This document shows positions 50,660-60,035 of a DNA stretch of 64,000 nucleotides, piece after piece (the first letter of the stretch is position 1; each line of letters begins with the position of its first letter). The stretch lies in contig MNRL01000020.1 of the NCBI GenBank assembly GCA_001915925.1, forward strand, positions 12,271 to 76,270. The letters are read 5' to 3'. This stretch comes from Clostridium sp. CAG:354_28_25 (GTDB lineage: Bacteria; Bacillota; Clostridia; TANB77; CAG-508). Both the position numbers and the translations under genes were made by a program. The notes beneath the pieces were generated by a model. The model did no database searches. It saw only the letters and a list, made by a program, of their open reading frames with translations, and had not been told where the DNA came from.

Positions 50660-53113
50660 ATGACATATAAATTTACAAATAGTGCTCAAAATGTTTTAGA
50701 GATTGCAAAAGAAATCGCGATAGAATTAGGACATAATTATATAGGAACAGAGCATATATTATATGGTTTAACAGAAGAAGAAAATGGTGTTGCAAGTAAA
50801 GTTTTAGAAAATCAAAATATAAATTCTGAAAATGTCTTGGAAGAAATAGAAAATTTAATAGGTAGAGATGAAGGAAGAACTATAACAAGTTTAGGGTTTA
50901 CGCCAAGAACTAAAAGAGTGTTAGAAAATGCTTTTTTAGAAGCTAGAAAGCTAGATTCAGATTATATAGGAACAGAACATATATTAATAGGAATAATGAG
51001 AGAAGCAGATAGTATTGCTGTAAGAATACTATTAGATTTAGGTATTAATCCACAAAAATTATATAACGAAATAGTAAAAGTATTAGAAGAAGATGAAGAT
51101 ATAAATAGTAGTGATAATTCTCAAACAAGAAAAACAGGAAGCTTTAATTCTACACCAACATTAAATCAATATGGAACAGATTTAACTAAAAGTGCAAGTC
51201 TTGGAAAATTAGACCCTGTAATAGGAAGAAAGAATGAAATAGAAAGAGTTATCCAAATTCTTTCTAGAAGAACCAAAAATAATCCTTGTTTAATTGGTGA
51301 ACCAGGTGTAGGTAAAACAGCTGTAGTAGAAGGATTAGCAGAAAAAATTGTACAAGGTGATGTACCAGAAATATTAAAAGATAAAAGAGTTGTAACAATC
51401 GATTTATCTAGTATGATTGCTGGTGCAAAATATAGAGGAGACTTCGAAGAAAGAATAAAGAAAGCTTTAAATGAAGTAAAAAAAGCCGGAGATGTAATTC
51501 TATTTATAGACGAGATTCATACAATAGTAGGTGCAGGTTCTGCAGAAGGTGCTATTGATGCGGCTAATATTTTAAAACCATTATTAGCCAGAGGGGAGAT
51601 TCAATTAATTGGTGCTACAACTTTAAATGAATATAGAAAATATATAGAAAAAGATAGTGCTTTAGAAAGAAGATTTAGTCCTGTAACTGTTAATGAACCA
51701 ACTCATGAAGAAACTGTAGAAATCTTAAAGGGTATAAGAGATAAATACGAAGCACATCATAATATAAAAATTACAGATGAAGCTATAACTGCAGCTGTAG
51801 AATTATCTAGTAGATATATTAATGATAGATTTTTACCCGATAAAGCTATAGATTTAATTGATGAAGCTTCTTCAAAAATTAGATTATCTTCTTTAGAAGA
51901 ACCTGATAGTCTAAAAGAAATGGAAGAAAAAATAGAAAAGATGAATCAAGAAAAAGAAGCTGCTGTAAAAGTACAAAAATTTGAGAAGGCTGCTAAAATA
52001 AGAGATGAAGTAAATAAACTAAAAGAAGAATTAGAAGAAGAGAAAAATAAATGGAAAAGTAAGAAGACAAAAGCAATTCCAAAACTAACAGAAGAGGATA
52101 TCGCTAAAACAATTGCAAGTTGGACAGGAATTCCAGCAGCTAAAATAACTCAAGATGAAAATAAGAAATTAAAGAATTTAGATAAAGAATTGCATAAAAG
52201 AGTAATTGGTCAAAATGAAGCAGTAGAAGCAGTTGCAAAAGCAATAAGAAGAAGTAGAGTAGGACTTAAAAATCCTAATAGACCAATAGGTTCATTCTTA
52301 TTCTTAGGTCCAACAGGTGTTGGTAAAACAGAATTATCTAAAGCATTGGCAGAAAGTTTATTTGGAACAGAAGATGCTATGATAAGAGTTGATATGTCAG
52401 AATTTATGGAACCACATTCTGTTGCTAAATTAATTGGTGCACCTCCAGGATATGTTGGCTTTGATGATGGTGGTCAATTAACAGAGAAAATAAGAAGAAA
52501 ACCATATTCTGTAATATTATTTGATGAAATAGAAAAAGCTCATCCTGATGTTATGAATATGTTATTACAAATTCTAGAAGATGGTAGATTAACAGATAGC
52601 CAAGGAAGAACAGTTAACTTTAAGAATACAGTAATAATTATGACATCAAATATAGGTGCAAGATTAATTACAGAAAAGAAATCTTTAGGTTTTACAAATT
52701 CATCAGAAGAAAATGAAAATAAGGAATATGAGGAAATAAAGAAAAATGTAATGGCAGAATTAAAGAAACAATTAAGACCAGAATTTATAAATCGTATTGA
52801 TGATATTATAGTATTCCATAAATTAAATGATGAAGAAATTAATAGTATTATAGACTTATTATTAAAGAATGTAGAACAAAGATTGGTAGAACAAGGTTTA
52901 AATATTAAAATTGATAAATCTGTTAAAGAGCTAATTGCAAAGAAAGGTGTAGACAAAGAATTCGGTGCAAGACCACTTCGTAGAGCAATACAAAATATTG
53001 TAGAAGACAAATTAGCAGAAGAAATATTAGATGGAAATATTAAACCTGGTGCAGAAGCAAAATTAGTAGCAAAAGACGATAAAGTAGAATTAAAAGTAAA
53101 AGCAGCTAAATAA
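50660..53113 (+). CDS. clpC: AAA+ unfoldase ClpC
   Basis: 817 aa. Two N-terminal Clp repeats (FTNSAQNVLEIAKEIA and FTPRTKRVLENAFLEA), first AAA domain Walker A GEPGVGKTAVVEG, middle UVR-containing coiled coil (EKAAKIRDEVNKLKEEL), second AAA domain GPTGVGKTELSKA, and IGF-type ClpP loop region with EKKSLGF. It unfolds substrates for ClpP, including arginine-phosphorylated ones. RBS AAGGAGG. Last gene of the ctsR operon. Confidence 0.96.
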   Translation: MTYKFTNSAQNVLEIAKEIAIELGHNYIGTEHILYGLTEEENGVASKVLENQNINSENVLEEIENLIGRDEGRTITSLGFTPRTKRVLENAFLEARKLDSDYIGTEHILIGIMREADSIAVRILLDLGINPQKLYNEIVKVLEEDEDINSSDNSQTRKTGSFNSTPTLNQYGTDLTKSASLGKLDPVIGRKNEIERVIQILSRRTKNNPCLIGEPGVGKTAVVEGLAEKIVQGDVPEILKDKRVVTIDLSSMIAGAKYRGDFEERIKKALNEVKKAGDVILFIDEIHTIVGAGSAEGAIDAANILKPLLARGEIQLIGATTLNEYRKYIEKDSALERRFSPVTVNEPTHEETVEILKGIRDKYEAHHNIKITDEAITAAVELSSRYINDRFLPDKAIDLIDEASSKIRLSSLEEPDSLKEMEEKIEKMNQEKEAAVKVQKFEKAAKIRDEVNKLKEELEEEKNKWKSKKTKAIPKLTEEDIAKTIASWTGIPAAKITQDENKKLKNLDKELHKRVIGQNEAVEAVAKAIRRSRVGLKNPNRPIGSFLFLGPTGVGKTELSKALAESLFGTEDAMIRVDMSEFMEPHSVAKLIGAPPGYVGFDDGGQLTEKIRRKPYSVILFDEIEKAHPDVMNMLLQILEDGRLTDSQGRTVNFKNTVIIMTSNIGARLITEKKSLGFTNSSEENENKEYEEIKKNVMAELKKQLRPEFINRIDDIIVFHKLNDEEINSIIDLLLKNVEQRLVEQGLNIKIDKSVKELIAKKGVDKEFGARPLRRAIQNIVEDKLAEEILDGNIKPGAEAKLVAKDDKVELKVKAAK

Positions 53114-53116
53114 TAT

Positions 53117-53182
53117 AATAGGGATTTGAGGCGTCCTGCGAAAAAAATTCGGGATTTGGGGACGTTCATTAAATCCCTTTTT
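53117..53182. repeat. Type A dispersed repeat, nested
   Basis: ATAGGGATTTGAGG, GCGTCC, then ATTCGGGATTTGGGGACGTTC and AAATCCCTTTTTT. Looks like one copy inside another. The final T run may end clpC transcription. Confidence 0.75.
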
Positions 53183-53223
53183 TCTATTAAAAAAAATTAG
53201 AGTTTTTTGTAGTAGACATAAAT

Positions 53224-53252
53224 TTGCACAATATAAGAAATTATGATAAAAT
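53224..53252 (+). promoter_or_regulatory. Promoter of the 151-aa unknown gene
   Basis: TTGCAC (53224-53229) and TAAAAT (53247-53252), spacer 17 nt, followed by a 60-nt leader. Confidence 0.6.
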
Positions 53253-53314
53253 TAGCCGGTAACAAAAGTTGAAGAGATAAGCAAGCCTTGCTAAATGTAG
53301 CGAAGAACTAAGAA

Positions 53315-53770
53315 ATGAGAAAAAACTTGAGACTTAAAAACTGTAAGATTTTCGACCTTTATGGACGGAGAATGCAAGAGGATGAGAATCCACATTTTGT
53401 AATTATTGTTGCAGATGTGGAAGACGACACAATATGCGAATATGGGATCCTGAATAAGAACAAGTTTGAACTATCAAAGGATGTGGTTTATGACATCGAA
53501 TCTTTTGCAGAAATGCCGGAGACCGATTCAACCATAAAAGAAAAAGGTTGTATGTTTTGTGCTGCAATGCCAAAGAGTACAAATAGTACTATTTCCACAT
53601 GGCCTATGTTTGTGAAATATAAAGCAGACTGCACAAATGTAGGTGACGAAGAAGTTTCAATTGTTTGCATAACAGGAGAAAGAGTTCAAGTGTTGAAAAC
53701 GAAACTTTCGGAAACCAACGATGCTGGCTTTAAAGTAGGAGACAGTTTTTACAGAGTTGGTGTAATGTAA
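53315..53770 (+). CDS. Unknown protein, 151 aa
   Basis: Not recognised. Predicted mostly beta (FVIIVADVEDDTICEYGIL, VSIVCITGERVQVLKTKL, DSFYRVGVM), with a CMFCAAMPKS cysteine pair. No signal peptide. The ribosome site is weak (GAAGAACTAAGAA), so the start is uncertain. Codons CGG, GAC and GTT-rich runs differ from clpC and dapB, suggesting transfer. It has its own promoter and a perfect 18-bp terminator. Confidence 0.65.
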   Translation: MRKNLRLKNCKIFDLYGRRMQEDENPHFVIIVADVEDDTICEYGILNKNKFELSKDVVYDIESFAEMPETDSTIKEKGCMFCAAMPKSTNSTISTWPMFVKYKADCTNVGDEEVSIVCITGERVQVLKTKLSETNDAGFKVGDSFYRVGVM

Positions 53771-53806
53771 GCAAAAGTTAAAATCTAAGATTTTTTCTAT
53801 GCAATA

Positions 53807-53847
53807 AAAACAGCTCGTGCTTTTATAACAAAGCACGAGCTGTTTTT
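53807..53847. terminator. Bidirectional terminator, 18-bp perfect stem
   Basis: AAAAACAGCTCGTGCTTT (53807-53824) and AAAGCACGAGCTGTTTTT (53830-53847), loop 5 nt. Serves the unknown gene and dapB, whose stop overlaps it. Confidence 0.93.
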
Positions 53848-54598
53848 ATTTATTATTAATTAAATCATTCATATTATACATTCCATTATCTTTATTAACT
53901 ATGTATTTAGCAGCCATAACAGCGCCATTTGCAAAAACAGTTCTAGAATAACATTTATGTGTTATTTCTAATGTTTCATGCTCACCAAAGAATTGTACTG
54001 TATGTTCACCTACGATATTTCCACCTCTAATAGAAGAGAAGCCAATTTCTAATTTATTTCTTTTTTCATGTTTATTATGTCTGTCAAATTCATAAACCAT
54101 CTTATTGTCTTTTGCTTCATTAATGCTATCTGCTAAAAATAAAGCTGTTCCACTTGGACTATCTATTTTTCTATTATGATGTGTTTCTATAATTTCTATA
54201 TCAGTATCTGGCAATTCTTTTGCTAAAGAAGCTACAATTTTAGCCATTAAATTTATATCATATGACATATTGGCAGATTTAAAAATAGGAATATCTTTTG
54301 AATAATCTTCTATTTCTTTTAATTGTTTGTCTGTAAAACCAGTTGTAGCAATAACAACAGGAACATGATTTTCTTTAGCATATTTTAAAATATTTAAAGT
54401 AGCAACTGGAACAGAAAAATCAATTATTACATCCGGTTTTTCTTCTATGTTTGAAGTATTTGTATAAACTGGGTATGTATAAATTCCAGTGTTCTCTTTA
54501 TCAACACCACCAAGAAGTAAAATATCTTTATCAGTATCTATTACATTTGCAACTTCTTGTCCCATTTTACCATTTATTCCATTTATTAATACTTTCAT
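53846..54598 (-). CDS. dapB: 4-hydroxy-tetrahydrodipicolinate reductase
   Basis: 250 aa. NAD(P)-binding GINGKMGQEV at the start, VIIDFSVPVATLNILKYA, IATTGFTDKQ, and catalytic IIETHHNRKIDSPSGTALFLADSI. It makes tetrahydrodipicolinate for lysine and meso-diaminopimelate. RBS GAAAGGATC. Last gene of a dapA-HD-dapB unit on the minus strand. The aspartate pathway gene asd lies 3 kb upstream. Confidence 0.95.
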   Translation of the reverse strand: MKVLINGINGKMGQEVANVIDTDKDILLLGGVDKENTGIYTYPVYTNTSNIEEKPDVIIDFSVPVATLNILKYAKENHVPVVIATTGFTDKQLKEIEDYSKDIPIFKSANMSYDINLMAKIVASLAKELPDTDIEIIETHHNRKIDSPSGTALFLADSINEAKDNKMVYEFDRHNKHEKRNKLEIGFSSIRGGNIVGEHTVQFFGEHETLEITHKCYSRTVFANGAVMAAKYIVNKDNGMYNMNDLINNK

Positions 54599-54646
54599 TT
54601 TTTAGATCCTTTCCATATCGCTTAAAGGTAAATAAAATAAAACAAA

Positions 54647-55189
54647 TTAAAATCTTACAAAAAAGATTGTTAAAAAGATATAAGCATATCTATATATCAT
54701 TCTTAGCTTGTATTTCTTATTTAAATATTTAAAAAATTCGACTGTAGCACAATATTTGTCTACAAATGTAACTATGTAACTTTCTTTATATTTAGGAAAT
54801 TTTATAGTTAAAGGCCACATATGTTTTACTATTACATCTTTTTCTAAATCATTTAAAGTGAAATTTTTTAAAGAATTTTCTAAAGCGATTTTAGGATGAG
54901 AAAATGCGTGTAGTTCTTTAAATGAATTAACCTTTCTGTGCTCATGCCAATCATATAAAAAGAAATCGTGAAGCATAGCAGCACGAGCTGCTGAAAAATA
55001 ATCTAATTTAAATTTTTTACATACTAAATAAGTGTAATATGCAACATGCAAGCAGTGGTTATAACATGACGTGCTAGAATGTTGCATATAATTGTTCATT
55101 TCTTTTACCTTTTCGTGTAAGCGAATATCATTTATTATATTTTTAAATTCTAAATAATTTTCTTCATTTTTAAATTTTTTAAAAAACAT
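54647..55189 (-). CDS. HD-domain hydrolase between dapA and dapB
   Basis: 180 aa. HD-domain pattern: CYNHCLHVAYYTYLVCKK (first His), AAMLHDFFLYDWHEH (His-Asp pair), HAFSHPKIALENS, and VTFVDKYCATVEFF (final Asp). It looks like the YfbR/putative phosphohydrolase type of small HD proteins. Substrate unknown. Start has a GGATGTGA site. It is 48 nt ahead of dapB and 90 nt behind dapA, so it is likely carried in the same mRNA. Confidence 0.8.
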   Translation of the reverse strand: MFFKKFKNEENYLEFKNIINDIRLHEKVKEMNNYMQHSSTSCYNHCLHVAYYTYLVCKKFKLDYFSAARAAMLHDFFLYDWHEHRKVNSFKELHAFSHPKIALENSLKNFTLNDLEKDVIVKHMWPLTIKFPKYKESYIVTFVDKYCATVEFFKYLNKKYKLRMIYRYAYIFLTIFFVRF

Positions 55190-55279
55190 TTATTCACATC
55201 CTATATTATTTTTTACTCCTATATATATTATATCATGGGAGATATATTATGTGAATAAAGTTAATTAAATCTTAACAAT

Positions 55280-56164
55280 TTAAATTAATCCAAAATTTTT
55301 TAAAGAAGTTCTTAATTTTTCTTGATTTTTTTCAGATAATCTAACTAGTGGAAGTCTAGGAGCTCCGAAATTGTATCCCATCATATTTAAAGCTTCTTTT
55401 ACAGGAATAGGATTAACTTCACAGAATAAGCTTCCTACTAAATCTATTGCATCTAACTGCATTTGTGTAGCTTCTGCAATATTACCATCAAAGAAATTTT
55501 GAACCATATCATGTGTATATTTTGGTGCAACATTTGAAAGAACAGATATAACACCAAGTCCACCTAAAGATAGAATTGGAACGATTTGGTCATCATTTCC
55601 AGAATAAATATGTAAATTATCTTTACATAGTGCTGCAATTTTTGCAACTTGTGAGATATTACCACTAGCTTCTTTTACAGCTACAATATTAGGTATTTTA
55701 GAAAGTTCTAAACAAGTTTCTGGAGTTATGTTTACACCAGTTCTACTAGATACACTATATACAATTATAGGTAAAGATGTAGAATTAGCTATTGCTTTGT
55801 AATGTTCTACTAAACCTGCCTGTGTTGTTTTATTATAATATGGTGTTACAACTAATAAAGCATCTGCACCAACAGATTCTGCGTATTTTGACATTTCTAT
55901 TGCAGAAGCAGTATTATTAGAACCTGTTCCAGCAATTACAGGAATTCTACCATTAATTTTATCTATAGCATATTTAATGGTATCTTTTTTCTCTTTCTCT
56001 GTCATTGTAGAAGATTCGCCAGTAGTACCACATACTATAATACTATCGACCCCTTCTGAAATTTGGAATTCTATTAATTTTCCAAACTCTTCGAAATTTA
56101 CGCCATCATTTGTAAATGGTGTGGAGATGGCAGTACCACAACCTTTAAAAATAATTTTTTTCAT
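55280..56164 (-). CDS. dapA: 4-hydroxy-tetrahydrodipicolinate synthase
   Basis: 294 aa TIM barrel. CGTTGESSTM and GTGSNNTASAIEMSKYAE motifs, Tyr in VTPYYNKTTQ, Schiff-base Lys in NIVAVKEASGN, and EVNPIPVKEALNMMG. It condenses pyruvate with aspartate semialdehyde. RBS TAGGAGATG. Divergent from the DtxR-type regulator. Confidence 0.95.
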   Translation of the reverse strand: MKKIIFKGCGTAISTPFTNDGVNFEEFGKLIEFQISEGVDSIIVCGTTGESSTMTEKEKKDTIKYAIDKINGRIPVIAGTGSNNTASAIEMSKYAESVGADALLVVTPYYNKTTQAGLVEHYKAIANSTSLPIIVYSVSSRTGVNITPETCLELSKIPNIVAVKEASGNISQVAKIAALCKDNLHIYSGNDDQIVPILSLGGLGVISVLSNVAPKYTHDMVQNFFDGNIAEATQMQLDAIDLVGSLFCEVNPIPVKEALNMMGYNFGAPRLPLVRLSEKNQEKLRTSLKNFGLI

Positions 56165-56316
56165 AATAACATCTCCTATAGAGATTTTTTAGCATATATA
56201 ATTATATGTAGCTATTTTCTATGTTATTATATGATATAATTTATAAAAAATAAATAATTTCTGGAAAATATCTAAAAAATACTATATAATTATTACTAGA
56301 TAAAAGGAGGAGAATA

Positions 56317-56760
56317 ATGACTGCATCTCAAGAAGATTATTTAAAATCAATATATATATTAATATTACATAAAAATGAAGCAAGAGTTACAGATATAGCA
56401 GACTATTTACAAGTTAGTAAGGCAAGTGTAAATAGAGCATTAAAATCTTTAAAAGAGCTAGGACTTGTGGATTATGAGACATATGGAGAGATAAAATTAA
56501 CAGAAAAGGGTAAAGAAGAAGCAACAAACATTATAAAAAAACATAATGTTTTAAAAGCTTTTTTAATTCAAATTTTAAATGTTAATAACGAAACAGCAGA
56601 AGAAGAAGCTAAGAAAATGAAACATGCTATTTCTGAAGATACTGTAAATAAATTTTCTGATTACATAAAAAGTATTATAAAAGTTGATGAATTAAAATGT
56701 AATTATAGTCCAGAAAATGAAAGATGCCAAAATTGTATAAAGTTAAAAAAGAAAAAATAA
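56317..56760 (+). CDS. DtxR/MntR-family metal-dependent repressor
   Basis: 147 aa. Winged helix ARVTDIADYLQVSKASVNRALKSLKELGLVDYE, then dimer and metal-binding domain with KKHNVLKAFLIQIL and EEEAKKMKHAISEDTVNKF. C-terminal CNYSPENERCQNCIK adds three cysteines, more than the usual MntR end. It probably represses metal uptake in response to Fe or Mn. RBS AAAGGAGGAG. It stands alone, so its targets are unknown. Confidence 0.88.
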   Translation: MTASQEDYLKSIYILILHKNEARVTDIADYLQVSKASVNRALKSLKELGLVDYETYGEIKLTEKGKEEATNIIKKHNVLKAFLIQILNVNNETAEEEAKKMKHAISEDTVNKFSDYIKSIIKVDELKCNYSPENERCQNCIKLKKKK

Positions 56761-56787
56761 TCGCAAATGTATTTTGCGATTATTTTT
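56757..56787 (+). terminator. Terminator of DtxR-type regulator
   Basis: AATCGCAAA and TTTGCGATT arms with a 5-nt loop, then ATTTTT; overlaps the stop codon. Confidence 0.88.
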
Positions 56788-56805
56788 AGCACTGAAAAAT
56801 TTAGA

Positions 56806-56910
56806 AGGGAAAAAAGGAACGTCCCAAAATCCCGGAAGCCTCCCAAATCCTGGGAAACCTCCAAAATTCGGGAAGCCTCCCCGAATCCCGGGAATGTTCT
56901 CATGTCCCTA
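56806..56910. repeat. Type A repeat followed by four degenerate tandem units
   Basis: AAGGGA...AGGAACGTCCC core at 56806-56834, then about four tandem copies of a 19-bp unit close to AAATCCCGGGAAGCCTCCC (56826-56844, 56845-56862, 56863-56882, 56883-56900). Lies between the convergent regulator and asd. Confidence 0.75.
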
Positions 56911-56914
56911 GGAA

Positions 56915-57907
56915 CTATTTTTCTATCATTTTTTCTACTATTTGTATAGCATTTGATGCTGCACCTTTTCTTATATTATCAGCAACTACCCAAAGATTTA
57001 CACCATTTTCTACACTAAAATCTCTTCTAATTCTTCCTACAAAAACTTCATCATGTCCAGTTGTATTTGTAGCTATAGGATAAACTTCAGAAGCTGGATC
57101 GTCTTGAACAATTATTCCTTCAAAACTTTTTAATGTTTCTACTAATTCAGAAAGTTCAAATGGCTTTTCAAATTCTATATTTATAGATTCGCTATGTGAA
57201 TTTTCCACTGGAACCCTAACTGTAGTTGCAGTTATTCTTAAATCTGGTTTCTTTAAAATTTTTCTTGTTTCATTTATCATTTTCATTTCTTCTTTGGTAT
57301 AACCATTTTCTGTGAATATATCTATATGTGGCAAACAATTATTATAAATTGGGTATGGGAATTTTTCTAATTTATTAATTCCTTTTCTACCATTTTCTAA
57401 ATCATTTAACCCTTTTTGACCTGCTCCAGAGACAGCTTGGTATGTAGAATATACAATTCTTTTTATTGTATATTTATCATCTAAAGCTTTTAATGGTAAA
57501 ACAGCTTGTATAGTAGAACAATTTGGATTTGCGATTATTCCATGATTATTTTTTATTTCTTCTGGATTAACCTCTGGTACAACTAAAGGTACGTCTTTAT
57601 CCATTCTAAATGCACTACTATTGTCTACTACAATACAACCTTTTGAGGCTGCAATTGGAGCATATTTTTTAGATGTCTCGCCACCAGCGGAAAATATTGC
57701 AAAGTCAAATCCCTCGTCAAAAGAATGTTCAGTTAATTCTTTTACAACATATTCTTTATTCATAAATTGAACTTTTTTGCCAGCAGATTTATTTGAGGCA
57801 AATAAAACATATTCACTAATTGGTAGATTTTTTTCTTCTAATACTTTTAGTGCAGTTCTACCTACTACACCTGTAGCACCTACAATTGCTAATTTGTAAT
57901 TTTTCAT
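56915..57907 (-). CDS. asd: Aspartate-semialdehyde dehydrogenase
   Basis: 330 aa from the ATG at 57907, chosen by GAGGTGC 5 nt before. NADP motif GATGVVGRTALKVLEE, catalytic Cys in NPNCSTIQAVLPL, GAGQKGLNDLE loop, and RVPVENSHSESINIEF with the catalytic His. It reduces aspartyl phosphate for lysine, threonine and methionine. Reads away from the beta-propeller gene. Confidence 0.95.
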   Translation of the reverse strand: MKNYKLAIVGATGVVGRTALKVLEEKNLPISEYVLFASNKSAGKKVQFMNKEYVVKELTEHSFDEGFDFAIFSAGGETSKKYAPIAASKGCIVVDNSSAFRMDKDVPLVVPEVNPEEIKNNHGIIANPNCSTIQAVLPLKALDDKYTIKRIVYSTYQAVSGAGQKGLNDLENGRKGINKLEKFPYPIYNNCLPHIDIFTENGYTKEEMKMINETRKILKKPDLRITATTVRVPVENSHSESINIEFEKPFELSELVETLKSFEGIIVQDDPASEVYPIATNTTGHDEVFVGRIRRDFSVENGVNLWVVADNIRKGAASNAIQIVEKMIEK

Positions 57908-58059
57908 ATTAAGCACCTCGGCTTTAAATAGTAACAAGAATTATATTTATAATTTCTTATAGTACATATTATATTCGAAAATATAAAAAAATGCTAGTTA
58001 AAACTAACAAATATATGATAGAATATTGTCGAAATACAAAAGACATAGGAGGGGATTAA

Positions 58060-60024
58060 ATGAAAAAGAAATTAGCAGTAATAATAGCTATATTACTAGT
58101 AATGGCTATTGTTATTGGAATTACAGTATCTAATCTGAGATTTAGAGGAGATTTAACAGAAATTAGTTCGGAAAAACAATTACAAAAAATAGTAGATGGA
58201 TATAATTATTCAGGAGGGTCAACCGTACTTGCAACATTCATATGTCCATTAATTGCATTACCTACGCGTAGTTTCTCTGGTGGAATTATAGAAGATGCAA
58301 GTTCGACACAATCTTCTGGTGGAGGTATTGTTCCAAGTGAGATAACAAGTAGTGCGAGTGATACAAAATCTTTTGATTCTGTACTTCCAAGTATAAATAA
58401 AGGAACAACCACATCAGATTATTCAACAACAAATATACAAGTAGAAAATGTAGATGAGGCTGATATTGTAAAAACAGACGGGGAGTATGTATATTTTATT
58501 TCAGATGATACAGTGTATATAACATATGCAAAAAATCCAAATGAGATGAATGTTGTTGCAAAGATAGAAGAACCATTAAGTACTGTGTATCCAGAGGATT
58601 TGATAGTACAAAATAATAAATTAATAATTATATCTGGTAATACTGTTAAAACAGTTGTTAAAATTTATGATTTAGCAAATATAGAAAATCCAGACAAAAT
58701 AAAAGAATTTGAAATAAATAAGGAATATTATACATCAAGATATATAAATGGTAATTTATATGTAATTTCATCTGGAAGAGTAACAAGTGAAGGAAATTTA
58801 GAATATGTAGAAGATGGTGCTACTGTAAATCCAGATAAACCAAATGCATATAAAATAAATGACCTATATACAAGGATGCAAACAGTTATAGCTTCATATA
58901 ATTTAAATGCACCAGAAAATAAAATAAAAGTTCAATCATATTTAATGGATGTAGAGAATGCATATATATCAGAAAAAAATATGTATTTAATTGATAATGG
59001 ATATAGTGGAAGCAGAGATGTAGAATTTAGTGATATATTTGGAATAAAAGGACTTTTAGGAATTGGAGATGCAATAAAAGACAGTGACAGTACTTATGGT
59101 TCAAATATATATAAATTTAATTTTAAAGAAGATGGAAGTGTAGAATATCAAACTAAAACTCAAGTAGAAGGAACAACAATAGACCAATTTTCTTTAGATG
59201 AAAAAGATGATAATTTAAGAATTGCATTATATACAACAAAAGGATCAAGAGTAGTAGTCCTAGACAATAATTTAAAACAATTAGGAGAAACCGCATATCT
59301 TGCTAAGGGAGAAAAAATGTATTCAGCAAGATTTGTGGGAGATAGAGCATATCTTGTAACATATAAAAATATAGATCCACTATATTCTATAGATTTAAGC
59401 GACCCAGAAAATCCAAAAGCTTTAGGGGCATTAAAAATCCCAGGATATAGTACATATTTACAACCATATGATGAAAATCATATTATTGGTTTTGGTTTTC
59501 AAACAGAAGAAACTGTTAGAAGAAATTCTTTAGGAAGAGTTACTTCAACTTCTGCGAAAGTTACAGGAATGAAAATGGCTTTATTTGATGTTTCTGATAT
59601 AAGTAATCCAAAAATGATATCAGAGGAAGTAATAGGAGATTCAAAAACAAATTCTACAGTTTTAGAAAATCATAAAGCGCTATTATTAGATAAAGAAAGA
59701 AATCTATTAGCAATTCCTATAAAAAATTATACGACAGATTTAAGTATTACAGAAGATGATGATATATCTTCTGCTACAAAGTCATATACAAGTTACTTAA
59801 AGAGTAGAACATATAATAAAGTTGGATATGCAGTATATAGTCTAGACATAGCAAATGGATTTAATTTAAGAGGAATAATAACACATGATGTTAATTCTAA
59901 TAATTATACTTCTGATATTAGAGGATTATACATAGATGATACATTATATACTGTTTCAAGTAAGGAAATTAAAGCAAATAATATAGATACATTGGCAGAA
60001 ATAAAAGAAATTATATTTGATTAA
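58060..60024 (+). CDS. Membrane-anchored beta-propeller protein
   Basis: 654 aa. N-terminal signal or anchor helix (LAVIIAILLVMAIVIGITVS), a Ser/Gly/Thr-rich linker (SGGGIVPSEITSSASDTKSF), then a C-terminal beta-propeller-domain family (PF09826-like) marked by NIQVENVDEADIVKTDGEYVYFISDDTVYI and repeats such as TSRYINGNLYVISS, YSARFVGDRAYLVTYKN and DIRGLYIDDTLYTVSS. It should lie outside the membrane. Function in the family is unknown, though some are linked to cell-surface or stress roles. RBS TAGGAGGGG. It is followed after 11 nt by the DUF4190 gene. Confidence 0.85.
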   Translation: MKKKLAVIIAILLVMAIVIGITVSNLRFRGDLTEISSEKQLQKIVDGYNYSGGSTVLATFICPLIALPTRSFSGGIIEDASSTQSSGGGIVPSEITSSASDTKSFDSVLPSINKGTTTSDYSTTNIQVENVDEADIVKTDGEYVYFISDDTVYITYAKNPNEMNVVAKIEEPLSTVYPEDLIVQNNKLIIISGNTVKTVVKIYDLANIENPDKIKEFEINKEYYTSRYINGNLYVISSGRVTSEGNLEYVEDGATVNPDKPNAYKINDLYTRMQTVIASYNLNAPENKIKVQSYLMDVENAYISEKNMYLIDNGYSGSRDVEFSDIFGIKGLLGIGDAIKDSDSTYGSNIYKFNFKEDGSVEYQTKTQVEGTTIDQFSLDEKDDNLRIALYTTKGSRVVVLDNNLKQLGETAYLAKGEKMYSARFVGDRAYLVTYKNIDPLYSIDLSDPENPKALGALKIPGYSTYLQPYDENHIIGFGFQTEETVRRNSLGRVTSTSAKVTGMKMALFDVSDISNPKMISEEVIGDSKTNSTVLENHKALLLDKERNLLAIPIKNYTTDLSITEDDDISSATKSYTSYLKSRTYNKVGYAVYSLDIANGFNLRGIITHDVNSNNYTSDIRGLYIDDTLYTVSSKEIKANNIDTLAEIKEIIFD

Positions 60025-60035
60025 GGGGGATAAAT

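Noticed and set aside
52540..53169. 209-codon open frame opposite clpC
   Set aside because: Antisense shadow of the conserved ClpC C-terminal region.
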